Shown here: one piece after another, positions 13,401 to 22,482 of the stretch
Position numbering within the stretch: the stretch's first letter is position 1
Layout of the letters: each line of letters starts with the position of its first letter
Source of the DNA: Copromyces sp. CBS 386.78
Taxonomy: Eukaryota; Ascomycota; Sordariomycetes; Sordariales; Sordariaceae
DNA length: 64,000 bases
NCBI GenBank assembly: GCA_030685235.1
Contig: MU839198.1
Span: forward strand, 1-64,000
Direction of reading: 5' to 3'
Translations under genes and position numbers: made by a program
The notes under the pieces: model-generated
Database searches by the model: none
Told to the model about the DNA's origin: nothing
What the model saw: only the letters and a program-made list of their open reading frames with translations

Positions 13401-13783
13401 TGCCAGCAGGAAATCGCTACCTTAGAACGAGCAAGCTGCTGGCCGTCCAAAATCGGCGACCGAGCAAGTACTTGCGGCCGCTTTCCACATGTCAGACGAC
13501 AGCTAACCATACGCTGAGGTCGCGCCGCCAACGCATACAGAACACTTTCCGAAAGAGTTCGTCTTGAGGCAAACAACTGCGGTGCGGAAGCATGAACTCG
13601 GTGGCGGTGTCGGGTATGTTGTTGTGAGTGCCTGCGAGCCACCTTGGCTGATCTATTCGTCATCTAGGAATGTGATGTATCGATCACTATTCACCCGGTG
13701 TCGATACCACTGGCAAGTTTTCGGAACTTATATCCTTCGGTGTCAAGTCGTCGGCGATTAGGGCTAAGACTTTTTATTCAGCG

Positions 13784-14220
13784 AGTGTTCATTCAAGCTG
13801 TAGTGCGGTAGGGAAAACCTGATTTCGGTGGCAGTAAATGTAAGGTACTGTACAGTCTTACAGCTGCACTTTTGCGTTCGGCTTGATTTCTGTAAAAATG
13901 CAAGTCGCTGTATTACCCAAAATCGATGCAAGACAGGCATCTGACCAATCAGAGACCCAGATCTCTTACTGAAATGTTCGTATTTAACATTTTTAAAGGT
14001 CCTAGACCCCTTAGTTAAGGCGTACCCCCTATGAAGCTAGCACTCCGTATTCTACGACTTCTTACAGCCTAGTACCAACGAACACAAAGTAGTAAGGAGC
14101 CTCAGTAAGAAACTTTGACTTGCATTAAGTACTGTTGCATTACCGTACAGGGAGTGCAGCTGCGGGCCATGTACGGTAATGTGAGGTTTCCCTTACCGTA
14201 CTACAGTCTGAGCGAACACT
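13784..14220. mobile_element. 437-bp MITE-like element with imperfect terminal inverted repeats
   Basis: The left end AGTGTTCATTCAAGCTGTAG and the inverted right end AGTGTTCGCTCAGACTGTAG match over about 38 bp, up to AAACCT. The interior shares several blocks with the element at 38964-39320: TTTTGCGTTCGGCT, AAGTCGCTG-like sequence, CATCTGACCAATCAGA and TACTGTTGCATTACCGTACAG. I could not find a clear target duplication. No coding capacity is visible. Confidence 0.65.
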
Positions 14221-14708
14221 GACTCAGCTTAGGTAGTTATTGCCTTGTATGGCGAGACAGGCAGATCTCGCGGGAATCAACCTTAATTCGCCTTCATGAC
14301 AAAGTTCTGAAAGCTCGATGAAAAGCGGTTCGCTAGATAGGTAGTCTCGAGTGGAAACATAGTATGCTGCCTGTAAGCGTTATCGAACGGCTCCAGTTTA
14401 CGAAGCATTTGACGACAGAGGACAGCTTGTTAAGGCGTCAACCCAGTTCAAGCGGGGCCCCCAACCTTGACGGCCACGACGGCACGTGGCGGGCATCTTT
14501 TAGTAAAAGTCCTCGTCAACCAATTAGCCTTTGGGTGTGACAGCCTCCTACGGCGGCCTCAGTCGTCGGCAGCACCTCTGCAGGCATTTAACTTGTTAGC
14601 TTGGTACCGCCAGCTTACAATATTCAGGGGAGTTGGATGTGAGAAACGCGCTATCTTTTGTACGAAGGTAAAGTTTATCGCTACCGCAGCGGGAATATAG
14701 GGAGCGCA

Positions 14709-14755
14709 ACATGCCCTGGTGCATATTTGTTGCATACTTATACAACAAGGCATGT
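14709..14755. repeat. Imperfect inverted repeat (hairpin)
   Basis: ACATGCCCTGGTG at the left pairs with CAACAAGGCATGT at the right (11 of 13 positions) around an AT-rich loop. Nearby, 14789-14802 carries CTGATTGGTCAGAT, the reverse complement of a block in the MITE-like element at 13784-14220. This suggests MITE fragments in this interval. Confidence 0.45.
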
Positions 14756-14889
14756 TGGATTTCTAGGCCTTGTTGGCTGAGCGAAGCTCCTGATTGGTCA
14801 GATTTGGGTGCAAAATAGCAAAAGCTAAAGACCCCTATAAGACCTTCTAGAAGGCTCTTATGGAGGTTTTAGTTAGTGGTCTTTATAGT

Positions 14890-14951
14890 ATTCCTTCTGG
14901 TGGTCTTAGACCACACTTCTCCTTCTAGTAGTCTTAGACCAGACTTCTAGC
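14890..14951 (+). repeat. Imperfect tandem repeat, two units of about 30 bp
   Basis: Two adjacent units read CCTTCTGGTGGTCTTAGACC and CCTTCTAGTAGTCTTAGACC, each followed by (A)CACTTCT or AGACTTCT. No function is evident; they lie in non-coding DNA between transposon remnants and the arsenic cluster. Confidence 0.5.
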
Positions 14952-15015
14952 TTCAAAGTCCGGATGAGGGCATTCACACTTCCGTGCGCGAAACTTTTCG
15001 CGCAATAGAAAAAAA

Positions 15016-15091
15016 GCTGTCACCAGTTGGAATCGAACTGGCGATCACAAGGATGAGAGCAACGACAAGAACCATTGAGCCACTGGCCCAA
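15016..15091 (-). pseudogene. tRNA-like relic (possible tRNA-Glu pseudogene or SINE head)
   Basis: On the minus strand there is an A-box-like TGGCTCAATGG (15072-15082) and a B-box-like AGTTCGATTCC (15029-15039) at tRNA spacing. A run of T follows directly downstream (15010-15015 as A on the plus strand), and a CTC triplet sits where a Glu anticodon would be. The acceptor and T stems do not pair, so it is not a functional tRNA by inspection. A perfect 8-bp hairpin (TGCGCGAA/TTCGCGCA) lies just beyond at 14986-15005. Confidence 0.4.
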
Positions 15092-15552
15092 TTGATTGAA
15101 AGTGGGCTTCGTTCCTTCTTTTAATATAGGGCGATTTCTTCTGGGGAAGGAACTTTGGAACTCGGGAACTTTGAAAAATTTCGAAGGCACTCTCGAGGAA
15201 GCAGTGTACTCCACTTTCTAACTTTTAGCGACCGTCTACAGCGGGCATTTGGATTGGCCAATCAGGTACCTCCCTCGTTCAACAAGGCTTGTTAAATCAA
15301 TAGGGTTTGTTAAATCTACAAGACTTCTATACCTTATTAAGGCTTAGAAGGCCTGTTCCTCGGCAGGTTTTCCTGCTATGGTACTTTGCCATTTCACCGC
15401 GCCAACCTTTTAAATGCCGGCAGAGGTGTATACAAGTCGTCCAAAGTTTTTGAAATTATTAAAGGAGATACTCATGCTGGGAGGACCGAACAACCTATCT
15501 GGATTCGCTCCGTCACCGCATACCTGCTCTGCCATTCTGGGGAACCTTGACA

Positions 15553-16159
15553 ATGACTTCTAGCACCCAAGTTAGCACCACAGTGCCGCCGCCGTGGCAC
15601 GCAGCTTATCCAGTACCGAAGACAGAGGCACCATCTATAACACGCGGCATGGTGTTGGAGATGCTCCGCAATGGTCGCAACGTGGCTGGCAAGGACTTCG
15701 TCCTTGTTGATCTTCGCAGAGCCGACTACGAGGTATGTGTTGTGATATAATTGTCCAAGAATATGCTTAAATACAATAACCTATTGACTAATTTGCGAAT
15801 AGGGGGGGACAATTCGCGGGTCCATTAATTTGCCCGCTCAGAGCCTATGGTCCACCATTCCAACCCTCTATGAGATGTTCAAGGCAGCCGGTCTACGTAA
15901 GGTCATCTGGTACTGCGGTAGGTCGCAAGCTCTGAATATGAGAGTGGAAGGTGGGCTAACCATTCAAGCAGGTTCCTCACGTGGTCGGGGAAATCGTGCT
16001 GCCGGCTGGTTCGCCGACCACATATCTAAACAGGGAGACATCCATATGCAGAGCCTAGTGCTCCTTGATGGAATCAAGGGCTGGGCCATTGCTGGCGAGG
16101 AGTACGTGCAATGGATGGATGAATATGACCCGGCTGTCTGGCGCGAAAGCAAATCCTAG
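15553..16159 (+). CDS. Arsenate reductase, Acr2/rhodanese-like (three exons)
   Basis: Exons 15553-15732, 15803-15917 and 15972-16159 join in frame to give 160 residues. The introns have GTATGT and GTAGGT donors; a CTAAT branch site is visible in the first. The fold is that of Cdc25/rhodanese-like arsenate reductases of the yeast Acr2p type, which reduce arsenate to arsenite with glutathione/glutaredoxin. The second intron splits the active-site loop; after joining it reads YCGSSRGRGNRAAGW, a C-x5-R loop (Cys98, Arg104). Start: the first ATG of the frame is at 15553; the frame upstream opens only with a non-ATG codon. It is the first gene of an arsenic cluster with the bZIP regulator, ACR3 and ArsH. 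Other small rhodanese-like phosphatases share the loop, but context favours arsenate. Confidence 0.9.
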
Positions 16160-16759
16160 AAGTCACCGCGAATTTTGGGAAGTGGTCGGATCGGTTCGAA
16201 TGTCTATACTACAGCTCATGGCCATGCTAAGCTCCCAAGCTTGACAAGATCTGTAATGCTATAGCTCGCTCAACCCCGTCGAAATTGCATTAGTAAATGA
16301 GTGGTGAACTTTCCAATAGTAATTCAGCAGCTACGCATCATGCTTTCAAGATGGACATGGCAAGATTAACACCGTGCCCCGCCCAGTAACATAGGTTTGA
16401 GGGCTGCGGTCCTCTCGTCCCCTGCCTCTATCCTCAGCTCGTACCCTTTCACTAGCCCTTGCGTTTCTTTCAGTGACGTACCAGCTCCCCACCGCCCGAC
16501 ATCACCCACCCACTCACCAATCACAACACCCCCACGTACAAAGCGACTGCGCCATAAGTGGCTCGGGGAGCGATCCACCGGAGGGGGGGGGGAGGAAATG
16601 GGGGTTGATAAATTCGGAGCACGTTTGGCATGGAGACTACCTACAGATCCTCAACCCAACAGCACAGAAATCCAGTTCCACGCTCCAGCTATTGCCTTCC
16701 AGTCTTGAAAAGTGTTGGAGTGGAATTTTTCCTTTTCTTCTTCGTTTTAATAGCGAACC
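16160..16759. other. Intergenic region: acr2 3' side and bZIP upstream region
   Basis: This is ordinary GC-normal DNA. It includes a pyrimidine-rich stretch (about 16430-16550) and a G run near 16583-16595. Several short overlapping open frames here show no domain or codon pattern I trust. It should hold the promoter and leader of the bZIP gene; no specific site is recognised. Confidence 0.5.
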
Positions 16760-17545
16760 ATGCCGTGGAAGGTGACCGAGCCCACTTCGATCTAGTTTTC
16801 CCTTGGGACCTTGACTGACGGAAGGAAATAGCACAAGACAGCGGAGACGAGGCAGCGGGTACGCGAAAACCAGCGGCGGTCTCGGGCACGCCGGGAGGAG
16901 CTCATGCGTGACTTGCAGCGGCGCTTGGATGAGCAGGAGCGGCTCGGTGTTCAGGCCACGATCGAGATGCAGCAGGCTGCCCGTCAAGTGTCGCACGAGA
17001 ATGAGAGACTACGTGCTTTGCTATTTCAGAAAGGGGTCTCTAATGCTGAAGTGGAGGAGTTTCTAGGCCGTGGAGATCCAGGTCCCATCGACGCTCAGCT
17101 GGTTCAGAACTGCCTCGTGACAAGGGCTAGTACAGCTTCGAGCACTCCTCGCGTGTCCTCTGTCACGGCGTTGCTGAACGTGGAGCAACCCAAGAAACCT
17201 GCACGCAACTGCAATCTGGAATCGTTATGCGAAAACCCGCCACGCAGAAAGGAAGAGAATTCTCGTCTTTTCGAACCGATCGGCACGCCGCATGAGGATG
17301 ACACACCATCATTTCTGGGAGATTGGCCGCGTTCTAGCGAAACTTCACCGTCGCATCTACCCGATCCAGATGTCCGCTATGAATCAGGCATGGAGACATC
17401 CTGCGACGTAGCGGCTGCTATCCTCGCCAACATGCATGGTCACGCAGACACCAGTCGTGTACGGGTAATCCTCGGTTGTACCGGCCCGAGCGACTGTATC
17501 GTTAAGAATACAAGGGTCTTTGACCTCTTGGACGAAGCAGGATAA
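16760..17545 (+). CDS. bZIP transcription factor of the arsenic cluster (two exons)
   Basis: A four-codon first exon (16760-16771) and an intron 16772-16831 (GTGACC donor, CTGAC branch, TAG acceptor) lead to the main exon 16832-17545; total 241 residues. The short first exon is a prediction, but without it the DNA-binding region would be lost: residues 11-27 read RQRVRENQRRSRARR and onward, a fungal bZIP basic region. A coiled coil to about residue 70 follows (ENERLRALL). The C-terminus has LGCTGPSDCIVKN (Cys220, Cys226), which I recognise as a conserved tail of a fungal bZIP subfamily. It sits between acr2 and ACR3, and its stop lies 180 bp from that of ACR3 (convergent). By analogy with yeast Yap8/Arr1 it likely activates the cluster in arsenic, with the Cys pair as a possible sensor; this is inference. 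Confidence 0.82.
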
Positions 17546-17725
17546 TTCTGTTCTCTATTATCATTTGTCTTTTCTAGTATGTTATTATACATTAAACACA
17601 ATTGCAGTGTCTTGCCCTAAAGATACAATCCTTTGATAATGACAACCATATCACTCCCTACAGCGCTCATTTTGTGCAGACTGGGAAAAATATTGATGTC
17701 CATCTTGTGCTTACTTACACCGAAC

Positions 17726-18979
17726 TCAGTTCTTCCACGCCCACCGGTTGCCAGCCCACCGCACGGCGTAGACCAAACCGAGCAATACCGGCACCTCAAT
17801 CAACGGCCCGACGGTTGCCGCCAGCGCCTGATCGCTGTTAGCTCCAAACGTCGCTACGGCGACGGCGATGGCGAGCTCGAAGTTGTTACTCGCAGCCGTG
17901 AAGCTCTGCGTCGCAGCGAGTGCGTAGCCCATGCCCATACGGTACGTCACGTATAACGTCAAGCTGAAGATAAGTACAAAATAGACGATCAGCGGCGCTG
18001 CCACGCGCACCACTGACACAATCTGATGGACTACAGCGTGGCCTTGGCTGGCAAAGAGCACCAAGATAGTGTACAGCAGACCGATTAAAGACCAAGGGCC
18101 CGCGAAGCGAAGGAAGACCTTCTCGAACCATACGGGACCAGCGAGCCAGCGGAGGATAAAACGGCTAAGGATGGCGGCGCCGAGGGGGATGCCGAGGAAG
18201 ACTCCGACGCTTGTAGCGACGACCCCGTACGAGACGTTCTGCACGCCAGATTCGCCGCTAATAACGCGGATAAAGAAGATAGCCAGCGGAGCAAAGAGAA
18301 CCATCTGGAGGATGGAGTTGATGGCAACTAAAATGGCGCAATACTCGCTGTCGCCACCGGCGAGGCCGGTCCAGATGAGCACCATGGCGATGCACCTGCC
18401 GAGGCCGACGAGGATGAGGCCGACACGAAGTTCTTCCTTGTCAGGTAGGAATGCCCATGATAATGCGAGCTGTCACGGGGCAAAGTTAGTCTGGGAATCA
18501 TATTTAAACGCAAGGCGAGATTAACGGCAAGAAATGCTTACCATAATGAAGGGCGCAACGATCCAATTAACAAAGATGCTAAGCCCAATCTGCTTCCAGA
18601 TGTCGCGGTGGGAGAAAATCTCGTGCAGAGACTCGTACCGCACCTTGCAGAGGATGGGATACATCATCACCAGGAGTCCAATGGCAATCGGGACGGATAC
18701 GCCAACAAATGTCCCCTTCTGCAGTGCCGGGCCGACATCGTCGACGAAGTTACCTAGCAGAACGCCGACGATCATAGCCAGGAGAATCCACACGACCAGA
18801 AACCGATCGAGAACGCCGAGGGACTTGAATGCCGAGACCTTCTTTCGGCTATCGTCCCCGGTCTTCCTTGATGGCTGCTTCTCGACGTCTTGAGGTTGGG
18901 CTTCGTTCGCGGACATGGTAGGATTGAAACCCATCTCCGCCGTGTTACTCCCATCTATGTTCTCGGTTTTCGTGGTCAT
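17726..18979 (-). CDS. acr3: Arsenite efflux transporter ACR3 (two exons)
   Basis: Exon 1 is 18979-18542, the intron 18541-18470 (GTAAGC to CAG), exon 2 18469-17726; 393 residues, usual for the family. It is a ten-helix carrier of the BART/ACR3 superfamily exporting arsenite across the plasma membrane. A cytoplasmic N-terminus of about 50 residues precedes the first helix (FLVVWILLAMIVGVLLG). Family-defining residues are present: Cys172 in LGLGRCIAMV (fourth helix) and Glu344 in NNFELAIAVAVATFGANSD (late helix). After these comes PLIEVPVLLGLVYAVRW. It is convergent with the bZIP gene and divergent from ArsH, sharing about 1.05 kb of upstream DNA with the latter. No defects are seen. Confidence 0.94.
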
Positions 18980-20028
18980 GATGGTCGTTTGTGGCTTAGG
19001 TGTCGCTTGATGTATTCGTATGAACGTGATTAAAACGATGAAGGTGTAGGAAAAACATGCGCTTCTTGGTGGTGTCGTAGTTCGAGGCTTTGGCTTCAGT
19101 TGATAAAGATATAGTTAGGGACCAGTGGTGTTAACCTATTATGTTGAAATGCCGTAGCAACTTGGCCAATCATGTGGAAGGTATGACACGCACCCGTAAA
19201 CGGGTCTAGAGTCTAGACTAGGTGTCGGTGGGTCCCAGCCCTGGCATTGCACACCGTTCGTCTAGACCTCCAGACTTTCCTCCTCTCTCTTCCAGATAGC
19301 ATTATTAATTACCATATCCATCGTTGTTGTTCGTGATCTCACACTAGGCGGTAACTTACTCCGGCACAAAGCCCCATTACCGCTACAACTCATTGGAATC
19401 GGATTCATCCCCCCCTTGTATTGACTAATTATATAGTTTGTTGAGGTCTGCATGCTCCGTTGAGCCGTCGGCGTGAGGTGAAAGTCTCTCCAGATGTAAT
19501 TGGCCAGTATAGCGTGGGGGATAAGTCTGATTCGAACGAGTCGTAGCAGTGTAGTGTAGTAGCGTATCGATACACGTACGTGGTGGTCTGATAGGCAGCT
19601 ACCTAGTGTACCTTTTACTAGCCCAGCCTAAGACTTTTTCCGGCAAGAGCGCAACCGCCAGGGCATGTCACACCCCGAGATCCCAGAGATGCCGATACTT
19701 CCTCACGAACTCGCTTCCCGAGATGTAATTGGGTTAAAAATACGCGCTATATAAAAGTCAAATGCATAGGGTTGGCGTTGCGACCGGGAGCTTGTCATGC
19801 CCGGAGGCTGATTGGACGGGAAAAAATGGTCCTGAACCCACGATTCATTGTGCAACTTCCATATACTACTTCCTGAAACTGCGCCTGTACAATCTTTAAC
19901 TTTACGCCCCTAACGCTGGCTTAACCTCCTCATCTGGGGCCACCATCCGTCTATTCATGAGCCATCTCCGACTTCGACCATTCTATGCCTGCAACAGGTC
20001 CTCAAGACGCCTGTACTGTCACCTAGCC
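18980..20028. promoter_or_regulatory. Shared divergent upstream region of ACR3 and ArsH
   Basis: This interval lies between the start codons of two divergently transcribed arsenic genes. The 8-bp palindrome GTCTAGAC occurs twice, at 19211-19218 and 19260-19267, 49 bp apart; a related TCTAGA directly precedes the first copy. A CACGTACGTG palindrome lies near 19575. None of these is a proven binding site; they are the most obvious symmetrical candidates for a dimeric bZIP regulator. Confidence 0.4.
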
Positions 20029-21099
20029 ATGAACGGCTACGGGGACCTAAACAACGTCTACGCGGCTAGGGCTACCGTGCAACTCGCTGTCGATCCGGCT
20101 TATAGCCGTCGAACCTTTGCCATTGGAGCTCATGAGGACGATCCCGCTATCCGGGAGAGTTATCGACCCTTCCTACTTCCCGACGACTGCGTCGCCAACG
20201 ACTGGATCGCCGACCTGGAGCTGAGCGCCGTGCTGAAGCTAGTGGAGTCGGAGATCCTGCTTAGGACACAAGACCGCTTGCGTATCCTCGTTTTGTACGG
20301 CAGTTTGAGAAGCCGGTAAGTCCAAATGCTCTGAACGGACACTATTTGAAGGGCAATCCCAGCTGCTTTGGCAGATATTTTCTTTTGTTGACATGGTCAG
20401 GTCGTACTCGCGGCTCTTGGCCTATGAGGCAGCACGTATCCTCTTCCGCTTGGGCTGCGATGTCCGAGTGTACGATCCGACTGGCCTCCCCCAAAAGGAC
20501 GATTTGCAACATTCTCACTCCAAAGTACAAGAATTGCGCGAGCTGAGCAAGTGGAGCGACGGCCAAGTTTGGGTTAGTCCGGAGCAGCATGGTAACATAG
20601 TAAGTCTCCCAAACCCGTCAATATCAAGGACTGATCCTTCCCGGAGCCCATTTACCTGACTATTCCGTACCAGACAGGCATCTTCAAGCAGCAAATAGAC
20701 TGGATCCCGCTATCAACGGGCTCTGTACGCCCTACCCAAGGCAGGACGCTGGCCGTCGCTCAGGTCAATGGCGGCTCGCAGTCATTTAACTCCGTCAACT
20801 CGCTGCGAATTCTCGGCCGGTGGATGCGCATGTTCGCCATCCCGAACCAGAGCTCTGTGCCGAAGGCGTATACTCAATTCACGACCGAGTCCGAGGGAAG
20901 TCGGATGATACCTAGCGGGAACCGCGACCGCCTGGTGGACTGCATGGAGGAACTGGTCAAGTACACGATCGTTATGCGTCAGCACTTTGACCTATTTGGG
21001 GATCGGTTTAGCGAGCGCGAGGAGCGAAGGCTGAAGGACGAGAAGATGCAGGAGGAGGAAAAGGCGGCAAAGCTGCAGCCGGTGACCAATGGAGTGTGA
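20029..21099 (+). CDS. arsH: ArsH, NADPH-dependent FMN reductase/organoarsenical oxidase (three exons)
   Basis: Exons 20029-20315, 20401-20599 and 20674-21099 join in frame to 303 residues. The donors are GTAAGT, and the first acceptor completes a split Arg codon in GSLRSRSYSR, the flavodoxin-like FMN phosphate loop. Other ArsH hallmarks are EQHGNITGIFK (across intron 2), [21 protein letters not shown] and [11 protein letters not shown]. ArsH is a flavoprotein that oxidises trivalent organoarsenicals and gives oxidative tolerance. Start: an in-frame ATG at 19957 would add 24 residues rich in Arg; I prefer 20029 (MNGYGDLNN) because the family has short N-termini. The last 40 residues are charged and helical. 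It is divergent from ACR3, completing the cluster. Confidence 0.93.
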
Positions 21100-21654
21100 T
21101 ATAGGAGGAGACTATGTTAAGGTTCCGTGGAAAAGGCCAATGAAGGAGATAGATGATATCACTCTGCCAACGGCTCCATACAATAGGAAGCCGGGTGATT
21201 TGTGAGGAACAATAAGTAGACGAGGCTACCCTAGAGGGTAAGCAAAAAAGGAATTCGGCGTCAAAACAGCGATCCTTCCTCTCGCCGGGCGCGACGGATC
21301 ACATAAGTCGCACAACGGCATCCAACCGTGACCTGACGGCACCGCATGCTCGGCATTTTCGCAGTGTCGTGAACTTTATTAAGGAAAAAGACGCGTGTTC
21401 ACCTTGCCGAGTTGCGGGTTTCATCACCAACCAAGCGTCTTGGCAATTTAAAGTCTGGCCGTGTGGAATCCCGAACCGGCACCGCATTTCGAGTCTAACC
21501 GACAAGTGAAGATCCCGCGATATTGTAACCAAAAACAGCCTCAGCCTGAAAGGAAGAAAAGAGAAGAGCGACGAAAAAGATAGCCGTCGAGGACGAAAAT
21601 GAAGTCTTGGCATGTCTTTGCCCCTAGGTAGGGAACCTCCCGGCTCCCGCTGTG
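21100..21654. other. Intergenic region between ArsH and the second copia-like element
   Basis: GC-normal DNA with no convincing gene. Short open frames on both strands lack recognisable motifs. It contains the ArsH 3' region. The normal composition up to 21654 shows that the RIP boundary lies at the retrotransposon, not before it. Confidence 0.5.
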
Positions 21655-21659
21655 ATATC

Positions 21660-21832
21660 TGTCAGATTACAGGGTGCAGATCACACCCAGGTGTAGAGGG
21701 TCCCAGTCACCTGACTAAAGGTCTTGGCATTTCTGGGATACCCGAGCACCCTCCAGACCTTCTGGAGCGGATCTATTCTATAGCCAGTTTCTAGAGAGTT
21801 CAATCAACTAGTTTACACTAATAAATTTAATA
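21660..21832 (+). repeat. 5' LTR of the second copia-like element
   Basis: It starts TGTCAGATTACAGGGTGCAG after the ATATC duplication and ends AAATTTAATA, a RIP form of the AAATCTGACA that ends the 3' LTR. The first 130 bp or so are nearly unmutated; mutations set in towards the internal region. Confidence 0.85.
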
Positions 21833-22210
21833 ATTAATAGTCTAATACGCGTATTACCTATCAATTACCTATTAATACGACGATTGGCATTAATTAACAA
21901 TTAATAATCAAACGATACGATATCTCTTTCAAAAAGAGCGACTCTACTCGCACCGTTAGAAAACTCTACTCGGACCGTGATCCACTTTTTCTCTCACACA
22001 TATCCCTAACCCTGGCGCGGCCACATCTGTCACATGTATTCTTTCGAAAATTTCACCCAGAAATCTGGACATTACCATTCTTTCATGCGTGACATCAGAC
22101 CGCAGTGCCCAGACCAGATACGCACCCCCATATCGCACTTTACAGGGCATTTTACAGCGCACTTTACAGGGCAGTTAGCGGCACGGTCACACAACACGGT
22201 CGCACATCGT

Positions 22211-22281
22211 TCAATCGCACTCAATTGAGCGACTATCTCAATCGCACTCAATTGAGCGACTATCTCAATCGCACTCAATTG
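22211..22281 (+). repeat. 27-bp tandem repeat, about 2.6 units, inside the MITE
   Basis: The unit is TCAATCGCACTCAATTGAGC followed by GACTATC. It contains the palindromic core CTCAATTGAG. The copies are perfect. Confidence 0.8.
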
Positions 22282-22310
22282 CTGTCAATTGCCAGCGACT
22301 GTTAACGACT

Positions 22311-22482
22311 GTCACGGCTGTCAGCGATTGTCACGGCTGTCAGCGATTGTTACGGCTGTCAGCGATTGTCACGGCTGTCGGCTGTCAGCGATTGTCACGG
22401 CTGTCAGCGATTGTCACGGCTGTCGGCTGTCAGCGATTGTCACGGCTGTCGGCTGTCAGTGACTGTCACGGCTGTCAGCGAT
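22311..22482 (+). repeat. 19-bp tandem repeat array inside the MITE
   Basis: The unit is TGTCACGGCTGTCAGCGAT; about eight full or partial copies, some shortened by loss of a piece to GGCTGTCGGCTGTC. The same unit occurs in the element at 2830-3443. Direct and contiguous copies without spacers show a minisatellite, not a CRISPR array. Confidence 0.85.

Noticed and set aside
15016..15091. Functional tRNA gene
   Set aside because: Acceptor and T stems do not pair; only the A- and B-box-like motifs are kept.
22311..22482. Possible CRISPR-like array
   Set aside because: Units are contiguous without unique spacers, within a fungal MITE; it is a minisatellite.
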